DNA of 64,000 nt from Roseibaca sp. Y0-43 (GCF_020667835.1 NZ_JAFMPR010000002.1:310001-374000), one strand, 5' to 3'. Counted from the stretch's first letter, positions 1 through 10,242 are shown. Program-made: numbers and translations. Notes: generated from the sequence alone by a model not told the origin.

Positions 1-723
1 CGAGCCGGTGAAGGCGATCTTGTTCACATCCGGATGCGCGACCAGCGCCGCCCCCGTCGCGCCGTCGCCCGTCACGATATTCACCACGCCCGGCGGCACC
101 CCTGCTTCAAGGCAAATCTCGGCGAACAAAAGCGCTGTCAACGGCGTGTCTTCGGCGGGTTTCAGCACGACGCTATTGCCCGCCGCCAAAGCGGGGGCCA
201 CTTTCCACGCCAACATCAGCAGCGGAAAGTTCCACGGGATGATCTGGCCGCAAACGCCATGCGCGCGGGCACCAGGGAATTCATCGGACAGAAGCGTGGC
301 CCAACCTGCGTGATGGTAGAAATGCCGCGCAACCAGCGGGATGTCGATGTCGCGGGTTTCCCGAATGGGTTTGCCATTGTCGAGCGTTTCCAGCACGGCG
401 AACAGCCGCTCGCGTTTCTGGATTTGGCGCGCCAAGGCGTAAAGCACGCGGGCGCGCAGCGCGGGGTCAGCCTCCCACGCGGGTTGCGCCTTGCGTGCGG
501 CCTGAACGGCGGCATCCACATCGGCGTCACTGGCTTGCGTGACCTGCGCCAGACCCTCGTCCCGCGCCGGGTCGCGCACGTCGAACAGCGTGCCCGGCGC
601 GGTAAAATCACCGCCGATGAACAGGCCAAAGGGCGCGCGGGTCAGCCACTCGCGGGCGGCAGCGGCGCTTTCAGGGGCGGGACCATAGGCCATGGTTTCC
701 AAAATCTCCGGTATCGACGGCAT
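1..723 (-). CDS. Aldehyde dehydrogenase family protein (N-terminal 241 residues; runs off the window)
   Basis: NAD(P)-dependent aldehyde oxidation. The visible part is the N-terminal cofactor domain: FIGGDF near residue 35, then PWNFPLLMLAWKVAPALAAG, KPAEDTPLTALL and FTGS at the edge. The catalytic Glu and Cys lie outside the window. The start ATG follows GAGGA by 3 nt and lies 9 nt after the deoC stop, so the two are co-transcribed. Deoxyribose-phosphate aldolase releases acetaldehyde, so oxidation of acetaldehyde to acetate is the likely job; substrate is inferred from context only. Confidence 0.9.
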   Translation of the reverse strand, partial: MPSIPEILETMAYGPAPESAAAAREWLTRAPFGLFIGGDFTAPGTLFDVRDPARDEGLAQVTQASDADVDAAVQAARKAQPAWEADPALRARVLYALARQIQKRERLFAVLETLDNGKPIRETRDIDIPLVARHFYHHAGWATLLSDEFPGARAHGVCGQIIPWNFPLLMLAWKVAPALAAGNSVVLKPAEDTPLTALLFAEICLEAGVPPGVVNIVTGDGATGAALVAHPDVNKIAFTGS

Positions 724-732
724 GGTATCCTC

Positions 733-1695
733 TTAGGCCAGCGCGTGGCGGTGGCTGGCGGCGTAGCGGCCTGTGACATGGTGTTCCAACTGGCGCTCGA
801 TATCCGCGAGCATCGAAGACGCGCCCAGACGGAACAGACCCGGTCGCAGCCAGTCGCGGCCCAGTTCCTCGGCCATCAGAACCTGCCAGTTCAGCGCGTC
901 CTTGGCGGTTTTCATGCCGCCCGCAGGTTTGAACCCCACGATATTACCCGTGGCATCGCCATGGTCGCGGATCGCGCGGCACATGGTCAGGCCCACGGGC
1001 AAGGTGGCGTTCACGCCCTCTTTCCCGGTCGAGGTCTTGATGAAATCCGCCCCCGCCTGCATGGCGACCATGGAGGCCGCGTAGACATTCGTCAGCGTGC
1101 CCAGATCGCCGGTCGCAAGGATCGCTTTCATATGGGCCGCGCCGCAGGCCTCTTTCATGGCGGCAATCTCGTCATAAAGCGCCGACCAGTTGCCCCCCAG
1201 CACATGCGCGCGGGTGATGACGATGTCGATCTCTTCCGCGCCCTGCTCCACCGCGTAGCGAATTTCCGCCAAGCGCAGGTCCAGGGGCATCAGCCCCGCC
1301 GGAAAGCCCGTGGCGACAGAGGCCACGGGAATGCCCGTGCCATCCAACGCCTGCACCGCCGTTGCAACCATGGTGGGATAGACGCAAACCGCGCCCGTTC
1401 TGGGCATCTCCGCCAACCCCAACCCGGCCACGATATGATCGGCCAAGGGACGGCGCGCCTTGGCGCACAGGCGGCGCACGCGGTCGGGCGTGTCATCGCC
1501 CGCCAGCGTCGTCAGGTCCATGCAGGCAATCGCGTTCAAAAGCCACGCCGCCTGATGCGCGCCCTTGATCGAGCGACGCGCGACCAGCGACGCCGCGCGC
1601 CGCTCGGCGGCGGGGCGGTTGACGGCGCGAAAGGCGTCCGTGTTCAGCGTGGTGGCGGGGTTTTGCGGGTGGTCCATCTGGTGCCTGTCGGTCAT
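733..1695 (-). CDS. deoC: Deoxyribose-phosphate aldolase
   Basis: Cleaves 2-deoxyribose 5-phosphate to glyceraldehyde 3-phosphate and acetaldehyde in deoxynucleoside catabolism. At 320 aa it is the longer DERA type. Visible signatures are CMDLTTLAGDDT, EEIDIVI (active-site Asp), GADFIKTSTGK (Schiff-base Lys) and VGFKPAGGM. The start MTDRHQMDHPQ was chosen because GGGG lies 5 nt upstream; a second ATG lies six codons later. It is first in a two-gene unit with the aldehyde dehydrogenase. An in-frame extension upstream to 1863 has no family-like residues and was left out. Confidence 0.93.
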   Translation of the reverse strand: MTDRHQMDHPQNPATTLNTDAFRAVNRPAAERRAASLVARRSIKGAHQAAWLLNAIACMDLTTLAGDDTPDRVRRLCAKARRPLADHIVAGLGLAEMPRTGAVCVYPTMVATAVQALDGTGIPVASVATGFPAGLMPLDLRLAEIRYAVEQGAEEIDIVITRAHVLGGNWSALYDEIAAMKEACGAAHMKAILATGDLGTLTNVYAASMVAMQAGADFIKTSTGKEGVNATLPVGLTMCRAIRDHGDATGNIVGFKPAGGMKTAKDALNWQVLMAEELGRDWLRPGLFRLGASSMLADIERQLEHHVTGRYAASHRHALA

Positions 1696-1853
1696 CTTTG
1701 CCCCACTATGGCCGCGCAGGCCAGCACGGGCAATGCCCATTTGCCCAAGCCCCGCGCTTGACCTTGCGCCAGCGTGCAACAGTTGACGTGGGCGCGCATT
1801 GGGCATATCCGACAACTGCGCTTGGGTTTCACCAGCCGCGAAGGGAATGGGCC

Positions 1854-2942
1854 ATGAACACATTGCCGAAATCGCTCAGCTTCAAGATGCCGGCAGAGGC
1901 GACGCCGACGGGTTTTCGTCCAGCACCGCAAAAGGTGCTTCTATCGGTCGACCGCCTGCGCAAGCATTTCACGGCGGGCGAAGCGCCGGCGGTGGAACGC
2001 GCCAGCTTTTCGTTGGGCGAGGGTGAGATGCTGGCGCTCTTGGGCCCGTCCGGCTGCGGCAAGACCACCACGCTGCGCATGATCGGCGGGTTCGAGGAAC
2101 CGGATGAAGGCCGCATCCTGCTGCGCGACAAGGACATCACCCATGCCACGCCCGAAGCGCGCGGCATTGGCTTCGTGTTCCAGGATTACGCGCTCTTTCC
2201 GCATCTGACCGTTCTGGACAACGTGAAATTCGGCCTGCGCAAGCTGAAACGCGCCGAGGCCGAAGCCCGCGCGCATGAGATGCTGCGCCTTGTCGGGCTG
2301 GACGGGCTGGCCAAGCGCCGCCCGCATGAATTGTCGGGCGGCCAGCAACAGCGCGTGGCGCTGGCGCGCACGCTTGCCATGGCCCCGCCCCTTGTGCTGA
2401 TGGACGAACCCTTCTCGAACCTCGATGCCGCGATGCGGGTGGAAACCCGCCAAGAGGTGCGCAAATTGCTGAAAGCCACGGGCGCGGCCGGCATTATCGT
2501 GACCCATGACCAGGAAGAGGCGATGGCGGTCGCCGACCGCATTGCGGTGATGGAAGCGGGGCGCATTGTCCAGATCGGCACCCCGGACGAGATTTACCGC
2601 TACCCGGTATCGGCCTTTGTCGCGTCCTTCATCGGGCGCTCGAACCTGCTGACGGGCAACGCGAACGGCATGGAAGTGACCACCGAATTCGGCAACCTGC
2701 CCCTGTCGCGCGCGGCCAATGGCGCGGTCACGCTGTCGGTGCGGCCCGAACAGATCATGCTGGAAGCCGACCCCAATGGCCCGGCATCGGTCGTGGGGCG
2801 CGAATTCCGGGGCCATGACCAGCTTTACTGGGTGCAGGAAGGCGAGCGCTGCATGCAGGTCATTTCCGGCGCGGGCGCGACGATCGAGGTGGGCCAGCGC
2901 GTGCGCCTGCGCATCTGCGATTGCGTCGTGCCGCTGGCATAA
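1854..2942 (+). CDS. ABC transporter ATP-binding protein (PotA/FbpC family)
   Basis: ATPase subunit of an importer, 362 aa. An extended N-terminus of about 28 residues precedes the nucleotide-binding domain. Walker A is GPSGCGKTTTLRM, the Q-loop FVFQDYALFPH, the signature LSGGQQQR, Walker B LVLMDEPFSNLDA and the switch THDQEEAM. A TOBE-like domain follows residue 250 (SVRPEQIML). Family members energise uptake of iron(III), spermidine/putrescine or related solutes. No permease or binding protein adjoins it here, so the substrate is unknown. An upstream in-frame extension was rejected as a shadow of the intergenic region. Confidence 0.88.
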   Translation: MNTLPKSLSFKMPAEATPTGFRPAPQKVLLSVDRLRKHFTAGEAPAVERASFSLGEGEMLALLGPSGCGKTTTLRMIGGFEEPDEGRILLRDKDITHATPEARGIGFVFQDYALFPHLTVLDNVKFGLRKLKRAEAEARAHEMLRLVGLDGLAKRRPHELSGGQQQRVALARTLAMAPPLVLMDEPFSNLDAAMRVETRQEVRKLLKATGAAGIIVTHDQEEAMAVADRIAVMEAGRIVQIGTPDEIYRYPVSAFVASFIGRSNLLTGNANGMEVTTEFGNLPLSRAANGAVTLSVRPEQIMLEADPNGPASVVGREFRGHDQLYWVQEGERCMQVISGAGATIEVGQRVRLRICDCVVPLA

Positions 2943-3007
2943 GGCTTTCCTTCCCGGCGCAGCCGGTGTAAGGCGCGCGCTGACCCAGATAGCCCGGAGC
3001 GATCACC

Positions 3008-3802
3008 ATGCAAGGCAGCGCAAATCTCAACGTCATGATCCAGGCCGCGCGCAAGGCGGGCCGGATGCTGGTCAAGGATTTCCGCGAGGTCGAGAACTTG
3101 CAGGCTTCCGCGAAATCGGCGGGCGATTTCGTCAGCCGCGCCGATACGGCGGTCGAGGCCGCGATCCGCGAAATCCTGACCGAAGCGCGCCCCAATTACG
3201 GCTGGCTGGGCGAGGAATCGGCCCCCGTAGAGGGCAAAGACCCCACCCGCCGCTGGATCGTGGACCCGCTGGACGGCACCACGAATTTCCTGCACGGGAT
3301 GCCGCATTGGGCCGTATCCATCGCGCTGGAATTCAAGGGCGAGATCGTTGCGGGCGTGGTGTTCGACCCAGCGAAAGACGAGATGTTCATCGCCGAGAAA
3401 GGCGCGGGCGCATTCATGAACGGCACTCGCCTGCGCGTGTCGAACCGGGGCACGATGTCCGAATGCGTGTTCGCAACCGGCATTCCCTTTGGCGCGAAAC
3501 GCACCCTGCCCGCGATGTTGCACGATTTGGCCCAAGTGACCCCCGCCAGTGCCGGTGTGCGGCAATGGGGGGCGGCGTCGCTGGACCTGGCCTATGTGGC
3601 CGCGGGCCGGTTCGATGGGTTCTGGGAGCGCGAATTGCAGCCATGGGACATGGCCGCCGGGATGCTTCTGGTGCGCGAGGCGGGCGGCTTTACCGGCCCC
3701 ATCCGCGAGGGCGAAGGCATTTTCGACCGCGGCGAGATCATCGCCGCCAATGCCGAGATTTTCGAGCGTTTCACCAAGACACTGCGCAAGCGGCCCGCGT
3801 AA
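3008..3802 (+). CDS. Inositol monophosphatase family protein (SuhB-like)
   Basis: 264 aa, the usual family length. Metal-binding motifs of the Li-sensitive phosphatase fold are present in order: GEES near residue 75, WIVDPLDGTTNFLHG near 88 and WDMAAG near 215. Members hydrolyse inositol 1-phosphate and related sugar phosphates; the SuhB branch also binds RNA polymerase/ribosome-assembly factors. It follows the orphan ATPase on the same strand by 65 nt, which may or may not mean co-transcription. The physiological substrate cannot be told. Confidence 0.92.
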   Translation: MQGSANLNVMIQAARKAGRMLVKDFREVENLQASAKSAGDFVSRADTAVEAAIREILTEARPNYGWLGEESAPVEGKDPTRRWIVDPLDGTTNFLHGMPHWAVSIALEFKGEIVAGVVFDPAKDEMFIAEKGAGAFMNGTRLRVSNRGTMSECVFATGIPFGAKRTLPAMLHDLAQVTPASAGVRQWGAASLDLAYVAAGRFDGFWERELQPWDMAAGMLLVREAGGFTGPIREGEGIFDRGEIIAANAEIFERFTKTLRKRPA

Positions 3803-3810
3803 GGGCCGCG

Positions 3811-4347
3811 TCAGGCGTTGGACAGCGCATCTACCCGCGCCGCCAGCCAATCCAGATCGGGGTCGCGCAGGCCCAGATCGGTCAGATGGCGCGCAGTGTT
3901 CACAAGGTAGTCGCGGTTCGCACCGCGCCCGCCGACCGCGCGGGCGATGATCTGCGCCTGCTCTTCCAAGGGCAGACCGCCGCAATATTGCTCATGTGCG
4001 CGGTCGATGACATAGGTCACGGCTTGCACCGCTTCCCCGCCATCCAAGGTGATCGACACCACCCGTTCCAGATAGGCGGCCGAGATCAGCTCGCGCGCGC
4101 GCAGGTATTCCAGCGTTTCCTCTGCGATGCGGCCATCGACCTCGAAGGCCAGCCCCTCGCAAGCGCCCGGCCCCTCGTCCAGCGCCAGCACAAGCCCCGG
4201 CGCGTCGGGCGTGCCGCGATGGTGGATCGAGCGCATGCAGAAGCTGCGCTCATACCCTTCCAGCCGCGCGATGCGGGTTTGGCCATGGGCAAAACCGGGG
4301 TTCCAGATCAGCGATCCGTAACCGAAAATCCATAACGTGTCGGGCAT
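3811..4347 (-). CDS. chaC: ChaC-like gamma-glutamylcyclotransferase
   Basis: 178 aa. The N-terminal FGYGSLIWNPGF is the signature glycine-rich substrate loop of ChaC enzymes, which split glutathione into 5-oxoproline and Cys-Gly. ACEGLAFEV carries a Glu in the place expected for the acid/base residue, and the tail QEYCGGL-type segment (HEQYCGGLPLEEQAQII) is also typical. It is cytosolic and convergent with the phosphatase gene, leaving 8 nt between stops. Confidence 0.88.
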   Translation of the reverse strand: MPDTLWIFGYGSLIWNPGFAHGQTRIARLEGYERSFCMRSIHHRGTPDAPGLVLALDEGPGACEGLAFEVDGRIAEETLEYLRARELISAAYLERVVSITLDGGEAVQAVTYVIDRAHEQYCGGLPLEEQAQIIARAVGGRGANRDYLVNTARHLTDLGLRDPDLDWLAARVDALSNA

Positions 4348-4411
4348 GGTCTGGCTCCTGTCACCTCTGGCGGTGTAGAGAGGATTCGGGCCAAGGTCAA
4401 AAGGGGGGCTG

Positions 4412-5299
4412 ATGCGCGCGATTATCTGGGGATTGGGTCTGGGCGCGCTGTTCTGCGGCTGGTGGTTCGGCGCGGCTGCGCTGTTGCGCGCGACCCCCGC
4501 GCATCTGGCCCCGCGCGGGGTCGAAATACAGGCGCTGGAGGTGTCGGGCTTTCCCAGCGCATTCGATCTGCGGCTGGACGCCCCCGCCCTGCCCGCGCGC
4601 GGCTGGCGCGCCGATTGGGCGGCGCTTTCGGTGCCCAGTTATTGGCCCTTCTCTGCCCAAGGCACGGTGTCGGGAGAGCAGACTATCGCGCGGCGCGGCG
4701 CGGAGTGGCGGCTGGACGGCGCGGATATGCCGGTGGCCGTCGCACTCTCGACCGGGCTAGCAGTGGAAAGCGCCGCACTCGACGGCCAAGACATACGCTT
4801 GAGCGGGCCGCTCGCGGCAACGCTCGACACGCTGGCACTGCGGCTGGACCGGGCAGAGGCAGCGGAGAACTACGCGCTGGCGCTGGACATGACGGGGCTG
4901 ACGATGGCCCCATTGGGCCAGAGGCTGGACAATGCCAGCTTGCGCGCGCACCTGAGCTATGCGATCCCGTTGCGCCTGACCGCGCCCGGCACCTTGGCAG
5001 AAATCGAGCTGCGTGACGCGCGCTTCGTCAGCGGCCCCTCGACAGCAGAACTTGCGGGCACCCTGACCCGCCGCAGCGATGGCTTGTGGGGTGGCGCGCT
5101 GTCGCTGAGCATCACCAACTGGCAACCCATCATGGCCGCGCTTGCCCAAAGCGGGGCGCTGCCGCCAGACCAGGCGCCTTTGGTGATGATGATGGCGCAA
5201 GGCATGAGCGATGGCGACACGCTGACCCTGCCGCTTGCCGTGACAGGGTCGATCCTAAGCCTTGGCCCGATCCCGCTTCTGGACCTTGGCCGCCTGTAG
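4412..5299 (+). CDS. DUF2125 domain-containing protein
   Basis: 295 aa with an N-terminal hydrophobic segment (residues 4-25, LGLGALFCGWWFGAAALL) acting as signal anchor. A long beta-rich region follows, with repeated paired strands such as LEVSGFPSAFDLRL and LSLSITNWQPIMAAL, as in DUF2125 proteins of Rhodobacterales. Probably envelope-located. Function unknown. Its last 45 nt overlap the convergent VanZ-like gene. Confidence 0.8.
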   Translation: MRAIIWGLGLGALFCGWWFGAAALLRATPAHLAPRGVEIQALEVSGFPSAFDLRLDAPALPARGWRADWAALSVPSYWPFSAQGTVSGEQTIARRGAEWRLDGADMPVAVALSTGLAVESAALDGQDIRLSGPLAATLDTLALRLDRAEAAENYALALDMTGLTMAPLGQRLDNASLRAHLSYAIPLRLTAPGTLAEIELRDARFVSGPSTAELAGTLTRRSDGLWGGALSLSITNWQPIMAALAQSGALPPDQAPLVMMMAQGMSDGDTLTLPLAVTGSILSLGPIPLLDLGRL

Positions 5300-5632
5300 C
5301 CGCAGCCTGCGCGCCGCCAAAACGGCCAGCGCCGCGCCCAACGCATTCGCCGCCAGATCGGCCCATTCCGCGCTGCGCCCGAAACCCGGCTGCAACAGTT
5401 CCGTCACGCCGCTGAACGCCACCACGACCGCCCAGACGCCCCAAGCCCACCGCGCAGGCAGGCCCAGCATGGCGGGCAAGGCTACGCTGAAAAACATGGA
5501 GGCATGAACGAATTTGTCGAAGAACGGCACCGGAAAGGGTTTTCCGGGCAGCGCGGGCATCAGCAGCAGGCTGGTCACGATCGCGGCCAGCACAAGCGAC
5601 AGGGCGCATCCAATCAGGGCGGAACGGGTCAA
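5255..5632 (-). CDS. VanZ-like membrane protein
   Basis: 125 aa with four hydrophobic segments (ALIGCALSLVLAAIVTSLLL, ASMFFSVALPAMLGL, WGVWAVVVAFSGVTELLQ, LAANALGAALAVLAA). The FDKFVHASMFF and GVTELLQPGFGRSAEWAD motifs are typical of the VanZ family. A TTG start is chosen because a strong GGAGG lies 6 nt before it; the first upstream ATG would place the start inside rpoH and add an Arg-rich stretch unlike the family. Role unknown; VanZ itself gives low-level teicoplanin resistance, which should not be assumed here. Confidence 0.78.
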   Translation of the reverse strand: MTRSALIGCALSLVLAAIVTSLLLMPALPGKPFPVPFFDKFVHASMFFSVALPAMLGLPARWAWGVWAVVVAFSGVTELLQPGFGRSAEWADLAANALGAALAVLAARRLRLQAAKVQKRDRAKA

Positions 5633-5681
5633 ATCGGGCCTCCGGGGTTTGGGGCAGATGTCCCGCCCCGCGCCCCCAAGG

Positions 5682-6551
5682 TCAAGCCGAAAGCGCCGCC
5701 GGCGACGCGCTTGTGCGCACAAGGCGCGTGACACGCTCTAGCGCGCGCTCTTCCAACTGGCGCACGCGCTCCTTGGAAATGCCCAGATCCGCGCCGATCT
5801 CTGCCAGCGTGCGGGGGCTGTCGCTCAGATGCCGCTCGACGATGATGCGTTGCTCGCGCTCTGGCAGGGTTTGCACCGCGCCATACAGCAGTTTGCGGCG
5901 GCGGCGGTCTTCCAGATCGCCCAGCACGCGCTCTTCGGTGGGTGCGGTGTCATCGGCGATGGCATCCATCCAGTCGCGCCCGTCCTCGCTGCCCGATTGC
6001 GGGGTGTTCAGCGACAGATCGTGCCCCGACATGCGCCCCAGCATGATCTGCACCTGTTCCTCGGGCACATCCAGCGCACGCGCGACCGAGGATGACAAGG
6101 CTTCAGTGCGGATCTCTCCGTCCTCCATCTTGGCCAGCGTCCGGCGCAGGTGGAAAAACAGCTTCTTTTGCGCGGCGTTGGTGGCGGTGCGCACCACCGA
6201 CCAGTTGCGCATGACATATTCCTGCATCGACGCCCGAATCCACCATGCCGCATAGGTCGAGAAGCGCGCGCCGTTTTCGGGGTCGTATTTCTCTGCCGCG
6301 CGCATCAGGCCCAGATTCCCCTGCTGGATCAGGTCATCCAGCGGAAAGCCATAGCGCCGAAACCGCCCCGCAACCGACACGGCCAGCCGGGTATAGGCGG
6401 TAATCAACTTGTGCAGCGCGGCCTCGTCACGCTTGTCGCGCCATGCCAGCGCCAACGCGTGTTCGGTTTCGACATCCAGCATATCCTGCGCCATCGCGTT
6501 GCGAATGAACCGGCTGGTGAAAGGGTCACGAGCAGATGTGGCGGCGGACAT
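5682..6551 (-). CDS. rpoH: RNA polymerase sigma-32 (RpoH) family factor
   Basis: Alternative sigma factor, about 289 aa. Region 2 holds RLAVSVAGRFRRYGFPLDDLIQQGNLGLMRAAEKYD and YAAWWIRASMQEYV. The RpoH box reads QKKLFFHLR (consensus QKKLFFNLR, so Asn to His). Region 4 has SDSPRTLAEIGADLGISKERVRQLE. Two ATGs compete: GGGAG directly abuts the first (6560) but is 9 nt from the second, so the second is used. Rhodobacterales usually carry two RpoH paralogues; which one this is cannot be settled here. Divergent from the MarR-type gene. Confidence 0.9.
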   Translation of the reverse strand: MSAATSARDPFTSRFIRNAMAQDMLDVETEHALALAWRDKRDEAALHKLITAYTRLAVSVAGRFRRYGFPLDDLIQQGNLGLMRAAEKYDPENGARFSTYAAWWIRASMQEYVMRNWSVVRTATNAAQKKLFFHLRRTLAKMEDGEIRTEALSSSVARALDVPEEQVQIMLGRMSGHDLSLNTPQSGSEDGRDWMDAIADDTAPTEERVLGDLEDRRRRKLLYGAVQTLPEREQRIIVERHLSDSPRTLAEIGADLGISKERVRQLEERALERVTRLVRTSASPAALSA

Positions 6552-6653
6552 ATCGGTCATCTCCCTTATGGTAGCGTTTCGAAACTATATCGAGTCGCTA
6601 CCACTTATCCGGCAGACTTGTCAACGCGAAGCGACCGGATTACCTCAGAGCGC

Positions 6654-7244
6654 ATGACGCAAGGCGACGCCCCTCTCTCTGCCGACCTGCCCAGCGATCT
6701 GGCCGATCTGCTGGTGCATCTGTCACGCCTGGCGCAAAGTGCCGCGAACAGCCCGCTGACGGCGGCACAATGGACGGCGCTGCGCTATTTCGCGCGCGCG
6801 AACCCCGTGTCGCGCACGCCCTCGGCTTTCTCAGAATTCCACGCGACCACCCGCGGCACCGCCTCGCAAACGGTGCGCGCGCTGGTGGATATGGGCTTGC
6901 TTGCGCGCCATGCCGATGACCGCGACCGCCGCAGTGCCAAGATGGAAGTCACCAAGGCCGGGCATGACATGCTGGCCCAAGACCCGCTGGGCAGCCTGCG
7001 CAAGGTGCTTGCCGCCCTGCCGCAAGCCGAACAGGCCACACTTGCCCGCACCGTGCGCCATGCCGTGACCGAACTGGCCACAGCGCGCGGCGCGCCGGTC
7101 TTCGGCACCTGTTCGGATTGCAACCATTGCGACACAAGCGGCGCGCAGGCCTATTGCCATTGCACGCAAACGCTGCTGGCCGCGCCCGATATGGCGGCGT
7201 TTTGTGTCGATTTCCGCCCCGCGGCCGGGGCGGACAAGGCTTAA
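6654..7244 (+). CDS. MarR-family regulator with a C-terminal cysteine cluster
   Basis: 196 aa. Residues about 15-120 form a MarR winged helix: [54 protein letters not shown]. The C-terminal 45 residues are unusual: [18 protein letters not shown] plus a further AAFC, six Cys and two His, suggesting a metal or Fe-S site and hence a metal- or redox-sensing role (inference). The stop overlaps that of valS by 4 nt. It is divergent from rpoH across 102 nt, so it could control rpoH or itself. Confidence 0.85.
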   Translation: MTQGDAPLSADLPSDLADLLVHLSRLAQSAANSPLTAAQWTALRYFARANPVSRTPSAFSEFHATTRGTASQTVRALVDMGLLARHADDRDRRSAKMEVTKAGHDMLAQDPLGSLRKVLAALPQAEQATLARTVRHAVTELATARGAPVFGTCSDCNHCDTSGAQAYCHCTQTLLAAPDMAAFCVDFRPAAGADKA

Positions 7245-10141
7245 CCCAGCTCGCGCAGGCGCGTGACCGCCTCTGACAGGCGGGCGATTTCATCGGCCAG
7301 CAGGGCCGAATTCTCGCGGGCCTCTGCCACCACCTCTTCCGGGGCGCTGGCCACGAATTTCGGGTTCTTCAAGCGGCCCTCGATGCCTGCGCGCTCTTTC
7401 TCGGCCTTGGCGAGCGTTTTCTCCAGACGCGCGCGTTCGGCGGCAATGTCGATCACGCCTTCCAGCGGCAGGCCGAAGCTGCCCCCTTCCACCGCCACCG
7501 TGATGGACCCTTTTGGCAGGTCCGCGACCTCCTCGAGCGAGGCGATCCGCGCCAGCCGCATGACCAGCGCCATGTTGCGCGAAAGCGCCGCGCGGCCTGC
7601 CTCGTCCAGATCAAGCTGCACCATGTTCAGCTTCAGACCCACCGGCACACGCAATTGCGCGCGGGCCGAGCGGATGCTCTCGATCAGGCCGATGACCCAA
7701 TTCATCTCGCGCAAGGCAGCGTCATCGACCAGATCGGCCCCGTAGTCTGGCCAATCGGCGTGGCAGCACAGTTTCGCGCGGGTGCCGGTCAGATCCCAAA
7801 GCTCTTCGGTGATGAAGGGCATGATCGGGTGCAGCAGGATCATGCACTGGTCCAGAACCCAAGCCATGGTCGCCCGCGTCTCGGCGGCGTCATCGCCATC
7901 GAACAGGGGCTTGGCGAATTCGACATACCAATCGCAGACCTTGCCCCAGACAAAGCCGTAAAGCGCGCTTGCCGCGTCGTTGAAGCGGTATTCGGCAAGT
8001 GCTGCATCCACCGCCTCGCGCACCTTGGCGGTTTCAGAGATAATCCAGCGGTTCACGGTCGCAAGCGCTTGCGGCGGGGTGCTTTGGGTTTCGTGCCCGT
8101 CCCAAACGCCGTTCATCTCGGCAAAGCGGCAAGCATTCCACAGCTTGGTGGTAAAGTTGCGATAGCCCGCGATGCGCGCGGTATCCAGCTTCAATACACC
8201 CCCAAGGCTGGCCATGGCGGCATTGGTGAAGCGCAGCGCATCTGCCCCGTATTCGTCGATAATTTCCAGCGGGTCGACCACATTGCCCAGCGTCTTGGAC
8301 ATTTTCTTGCCCTTGGCGTCGCGCACAAGGCCATGCAGGTAGACATCGTGGAACGGCACCTCGTTCACAACGGCAAGCTGCATCATCATCATGCGCGCGA
8401 CCCAGAAGAACAGGATGTCTTGCCCGGTGATAAGAACGCTTGTCGGGAAATAGCGCTTGTATTCCTCGGTCGCTTCCGGCCAGCCCAGCGTCCCGATGGG
8501 CCAAAGGCCGGACGAGAACCATGTGTCGAGCACGTCAGGGTCGCGGGTGAGCGACTTGCCCGGCACCATCGCCTGAGCCTCGGCCTCTGACGGCGCGCAA
8601 TACATGCCGCCTTCGTCGTCATACCACACCGGAATCTGATGCCCCCACCAAAGCTGGCGGGAAATGCACCACGGCTCGATATTCTCCAGCCAGTGGAAAT
8701 AGGTCTTCTCGCCCGATTCCGGCACGATCTTGGTGCGCCCGTCGCGCACGGCGTCCAGCGCGGGGCCGACGACCTTGCCGGCATCGACAAACCATTGGTC
8801 GGTCAGCATGGGTTCAATGACCACTTTCGACCTGTCGCCAAAGGGTTGCATGATCTTCTTCGCCTCGACCAAGGGCACCTGCGCTGCCGGGTCATCCTCC
8901 TCGCCCAGCTTGCGGCCCAAACGCGGATCATCCGCGCGGGTCATCACGGCCAGCCCTTCAGACGTGATTTCTGCCACCACGGCGCGGCGCGCCTCATAGC
9001 GGTCAAGGCCGCGCAGGTGGTCGGGGACAAGGTTCAGCGCGTCCGCCTCGGCCTCGGTCAGCGTGCGCTCGCCCCGCGCCACCGCCCCGGCAACCGTCGC
9101 CGCCTCGGCATAGGCCGCGCCATCCGCGCGCATCTGCGCTTTCGTATCCATCAGGCGATACATCGGAATGCCCGCGCGCTTGGCCACGCCGTAGTCATTG
9201 GCGTCATGCGCGCCGGTGATCTTGACCGCGCCCGATCCGAAATTCGGGTCCGGGTAGCTGTCGGTGATGATCGGGATCAACCGGCGGTGCTCTTTCGGGC
9301 CGACCGGGATTTCACATAGTTTTCCGATGATTGGCGCGTAACGTTCATCCGATGGGTGGACCGCGACCGCGCCATCGCCCAGCATGGTTTCGGGCCGCGT
9401 CGTGGCGATGGAGATGTAGTCGCGCTCCTCGTCGAGGATGACATTACCGTCCTCGTCCTTTTCGACATAGCGATAGGTGGCCCCACCCGCGAGCGGGTAT
9501 TTGAAGTGCCACATATGGCCGTCGACCTCGATATTCTCGACCTCTAGATCGGAGATCGCCGTCTCGAAATGCGGATCCCAGTTGACCAACCGCTTGCCGC
9601 GATAGATCAGCCCCTTGTTATACATGTCCACAAAGACCTTGATGACGGCGTCGTGGAAATTGCCCTCGTTGCCCTCTGGCGCATTCGGCGCGCCCGACAT
9701 GGTAAAGGCGTTGCGGTCCCAGTCGCAGGAATTGCCCAGCCGCTTCATCTGGTCGATGATCGTCTGGCCATATTGGCCCTTCCACTCCCAAACCTTTTCC
9801 AGAAACGCTTCGCGCCCCAGATCGGCGCGGCGCTTGCCCTCTTCGGCCAGCAGCTTTTTTTCAACCTGTAGTTGTGTGGCGATGCCCGCATGGTCCTGCC
9901 CCGGCTGCCAGAGCGTGTCGAAGCCACGCATCCGGTGCCAGCGCACCAGAATATCCATCAGCGTATGGTTAAAGGCGTGACCCACATGTAAAGCACCCGT
10001 CACGTTGGGCGGCGGCAGCATGATGCAGAAGCTGTCGTCACGCGATTTGTTGGCACCTGCGGCAAAGGCCTTGGCATCGAGCCACTTGGCGGTAATGCGC
10101 GCCTCGGCGGCTTTCGCGTCGAATGTCTTGTCCATGCCCAT
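7241..10141 (-). CDS. valS: Valyl-tRNA synthetase
   Basis: Charges tRNA-Val. 966 aa, normal for the class I enzyme. The HIGH-type motif is [18 protein letters not shown] near residue 45 and the KMSKS-type motif is [10 protein letters not shown] near 560. The editing domain lies between them ([11 protein letters not shown]), the anticodon-binding domain follows, and a C-terminal coiled coil ([20 protein letters not shown]) ends the protein. The start is placed at the ATG preceded by GGGG 8 nt upstream; a further ATG lies two codons in. Confidence 0.97.
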   Translation of the reverse strand: MGMDKTFDAKAAEARITAKWLDAKAFAAGANKSRDDSFCIMLPPPNVTGALHVGHAFNHTLMDILVRWHRMRGFDTLWQPGQDHAGIATQLQVEKKLLAEEGKRRADLGREAFLEKVWEWKGQYGQTIIDQMKRLGNSCDWDRNAFTMSGAPNAPEGNEGNFHDAVIKVFVDMYNKGLIYRGKRLVNWDPHFETAISDLEVENIEVDGHMWHFKYPLAGGATYRYVEKDEDGNVILDEERDYISIATTRPETMLGDGAVAVHPSDERYAPIIGKLCEIPVGPKEHRRLIPIITDSYPDPNFGSGAVKITGAHDANDYGVAKRAGIPMYRLMDTKAQMRADGAAYAEAATVAGAVARGERTLTEAEADALNLVPDHLRGLDRYEARRAVVAEITSEGLAVMTRADDPRLGRKLGEEDDPAAQVPLVEAKKIMQPFGDRSKVVIEPMLTDQWFVDAGKVVGPALDAVRDGRTKIVPESGEKTYFHWLENIEPWCISRQLWWGHQIPVWYDDEGGMYCAPSEAEAQAMVPGKSLTRDPDVLDTWFSSGLWPIGTLGWPEATEEYKRYFPTSVLITGQDILFFWVARMMMMQLAVVNEVPFHDVYLHGLVRDAKGKKMSKTLGNVVDPLEIIDEYGADALRFTNAAMASLGGVLKLDTARIAGYRNFTTKLWNACRFAEMNGVWDGHETQSTPPQALATVNRWIISETAKVREAVDAALAEYRFNDAASALYGFVWGKVCDWYVEFAKPLFDGDDAAETRATMAWVLDQCMILLHPIMPFITEELWDLTGTRAKLCCHADWPDYGADLVDDAALREMNWVIGLIESIRSARAQLRVPVGLKLNMVQLDLDEAGRAALSRNMALVMRLARIASLEEVADLPKGSITVAVEGGSFGLPLEGVIDIAAERARLEKTLAKAEKERAGIEGRLKNPKFVASAPEEVVAEARENSALLADEIARLSEAVTRLRELG

Positions 10142-10242
10142 CGAAACACCCCTAGTCCGGTTTGGCTGCGTGTTTAGCGCCGGGACGCGCCAAGGGAAAG
10201 CCCCGCTTGGCTTTTGCGCGCGCCTGCGCAAAACTGTCGCCG

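Noticed and set aside
34-1761. 575-aa open frame opposite deoC and the aldehyde dehydrogenase
   Set aside because: Low-complexity His/Arg/Gly-rich translation, antisense to two clear enzymes; long only because of high G+C.
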